Part shown: positions 62,070 through 64,000 of the stretch, one piece after another
How positions within the stretch are numbered: position 1 is the stretch's first letter
Layout: each line of letters starts with the position of its first letter
Assembly: GCF_020382885.2 (NCBI RefSeq)
Contig: NC_058511.1
Span: 2,263,501 to 2,327,500, forward strand
DNA length: 64,000 bases
Origin: Scatophagus argus
Taxonomy: Eukaryota; Chordata; Actinopteri; Scatophagidae
Reading direction: 5' to 3'
Position numbers and translations under genes: made by a program
The notes under the pieces: model-generated
Database searches by the model: none
What the model was told of the DNA's origin: nothing
What the model saw: the letters and a program-made list of their open reading frames with translations, nothing else

Positions 62070-64000
62070 TCAAACTGCCAGTTAGCTGCACATTAGAGAG
62101 ACTGCAATAAACTGTGGGTCCATGTTCATCAAGCGTTGTAGAAAGGTTTCCATGCGTCGGTGGATATCTGAGATGTATTTTTCACAGTTAAAACAGCGAG
62201 GAGCAGTGACAGCCTGTGAAATCAGCTCATGCAGCGTCAGTCCAAGTCATTCGGAAGGAAACGTGAAGGAAAACACCAGATTTGTACCATAAACAGGAAC
62301 TGTCTCTCACACACAGCCACTGTAGATGCTTCCAGTTGTTAGGATACAAAGTTTACATTGAACAAACATGTATACTGCTTGAATATAGCAAACTGAATCT
62401 CACACAGATCGTGCGTCATTTTTAAGGCTACAGTATTAAGAAGTCCAGAGACGGTTTTCGTTTGGTTGTAAAACTTAGAGGAACACTGTAACACACAAGT
62501 AAAGATCTTAATTTTATTACAAATATACTTTATCAGGTGATGCTTTGTGCTTTACCACACATTTAAGATTTTGTTTTTGTCAGTATTTTATTAAAATTAC
62601 TATCTACCTTACTGCAGGTGACAGATTGGTATACAGTATATGTTGTATGAACTATTAACAGAATTATGAAATCCAGCATTGTGAATGTTCTCTCTGTGTT
62701 GCTGTTATGTCTTTCCTGCTGTCACTGGATCACAGTATTGATTTCAGGAACTGGATTTCAAACCAGTATTGATGGTTTTATTTTTTAAGAGCCACCCAGG
62801 AAGCCATCCTGGAAGGCCTCGTGATTTTATTTCTCAAAATTTTAATTCAACCATCTCAACAAAAGTGAACACAAATTATTCATCTCTCTGTTGGTTTTGA
62901 CAGCAAACTCGGGTTTGTCTTCGAGTGTCGGTTTCTAGTGACCTGATGTGGTGTTTATTGAGCAGCCAACGCCATCTTATTGAAAACACATTGATTTTTC
63001 ACACCGGCTTACGCGAAAGGAAACGTACAGCCCACACACTGTTGTTCTCCCATGCAAAATGCGATACCACATGACGTGTAGTTTAGAGAAACATGAATGA
63101 AGCGTGAAGCCGACAGAGATCTGCAACATGAGCTCATTTTCTCTTCCGTTAATTCTGACCCGCCAAGTTTGCGAGCCCTGAATTGACGTACCTGAAACAT
63201 GACGCTCTCAGCATTTTCAGTTCAAACTACTTTTGGGACACAGGTCCCAGTGTCATCAGTTTGGAGCCAGAAAACTCATAGTTCTTATGGTGAGCAAACA
63301 TCACGATGGCTTCAGTGGCATTATGTGGCAGTATGTAATGTTATTTTTGTCTAAAAGTATTGCCATCAAGTAAAATATAACATGTGAACTTTATTTTTAA
63401 GATTTTATTGTGGGGAGAAATATATATTTTGAGAGAGAATGTGAGTCTTCCTGTTTCATGGTTTCCTTCAGAGTAAAAGCAGCACAGGAAATGGAATCTG
63501 CAGACCAACATACCAGTTTACATCACACACAGACAGAAGTAATACTAATATCCACAAGCAGCAGAGGTCCCTTACGACATGCCTCAGGCAGGCAAGTAAA
63601 GTTTCTGTGATGTTTCAGTGTTGTTTTTCAGATTTCCACTCAGGTTTCTTTTCTTTTTTTTTCTTTCTTTTGCCCAAATGTGCATAAAAACAGGTGGTTG
63701 GAAACACACTTGTTGACTTGCCTTTAGACTGAAGTTGTGAACATCACATCCTGTTGATGGGACTGAATCACTTTGTGTGGGAGAAAAACAGTGACTTTAC
63801 GTTTTGTCATGGACCTGTGATTTGTTTTTGAATGTGCATGCTCTTAAACACATGAGGAAAACAAAGTATTTAAAAATGTTTAGTTTTTTATTTTTAAGCA
63901 TGACCACACTGTTCATGTCCACTTTGTTTCAGTATGTTTAGGTATTACTTTTAACAATTACAGTAATTCTCCAGAAGACCTCCACGATTCTGCCAATCAG
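62070..64000. other. gene-free right end of the window
   Basis: AT-rich sequence without recognisable exons, RNA genes or complete mobile elements. Confidence 0.45.

Noticed and set aside
1-64000. CRISPR array, operon, phage or viral gene
   Set aside because: No spaced direct repeats, prokaryotic genes or viral genes were seen. The window is vertebrate throughout.

Overview
The window is nuclear DNA from a ray-finned fish, most likely a percomorph teleost. The evidence is split vertebrate genes with GT-AG introns, long AT-rich non-coding stretches, many (CA)n tracts and fish-type mobile elements: Harbinger, L2-type LINE, tRNA-derived SINE and Tc1-like copies. No bacterial or phage features are present.

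Layout. (1) Positions 1-16065 hold a tandem cluster of immunoglobulin-superfamily receptor genes of one family. There is a left-truncated gene (78-1638), a complete gene A (3355-5294), a leader plus V-domain unit B (11087-11687), and unit C, which has V, second Ig, stalk, membrane and tail exons (13229-15753). All Ig exons are bounded by phase-1 introns, so they can be shuffled. C encodes three ITIM-like tyrosines. A has charged residues in its membrane segment and one YENF motif. The left gene has lost its tyrosine. A transposon-like element cuts C's own leader exon. (2) Between A and B lies a two-gene PIF/Harbinger element (about 6157-10389), broken by an inserted L2-type LINE (about 8262-9605). 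(3) Positions 17586-58586 carry fabp7 (brain fatty acid-binding protein), smpdl3a (acid sphingomyelinase-like phosphodiesterase 3A) and clvs2 (clavesin-2), all on + and in the same order as on human chromosome 6q22. This conserved block anchors the window; the Ig cluster is an insertion or expansion on its fabp7 side. (4) From 58586 to the end there is clvs2 3' UTR and gene-free sequence with one MITE-like repeat.

How the genes relate. The Ig genes look like innate immune receptors with different signalling potential (inhibitory tail versus charged-membrane form). Their proximal promoters share a pair of ETS/PU.1-like GGAA sites. fabp7, smpdl3a and clvs2 all deal with lipids (fatty acid carriage, phosphodiesterase, phosphoinositide binding), but they are neighbours through old synteny and not an operon-like unit. 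Strong CTCF-like motifs at 15885 and 34260 could separate the Ig cluster, the fabp7/smpdl3a pair and clvs2.

Exon coordinates were worked out by hand from reading frame, splice consensus and family knowledge. No alignment or search was run.
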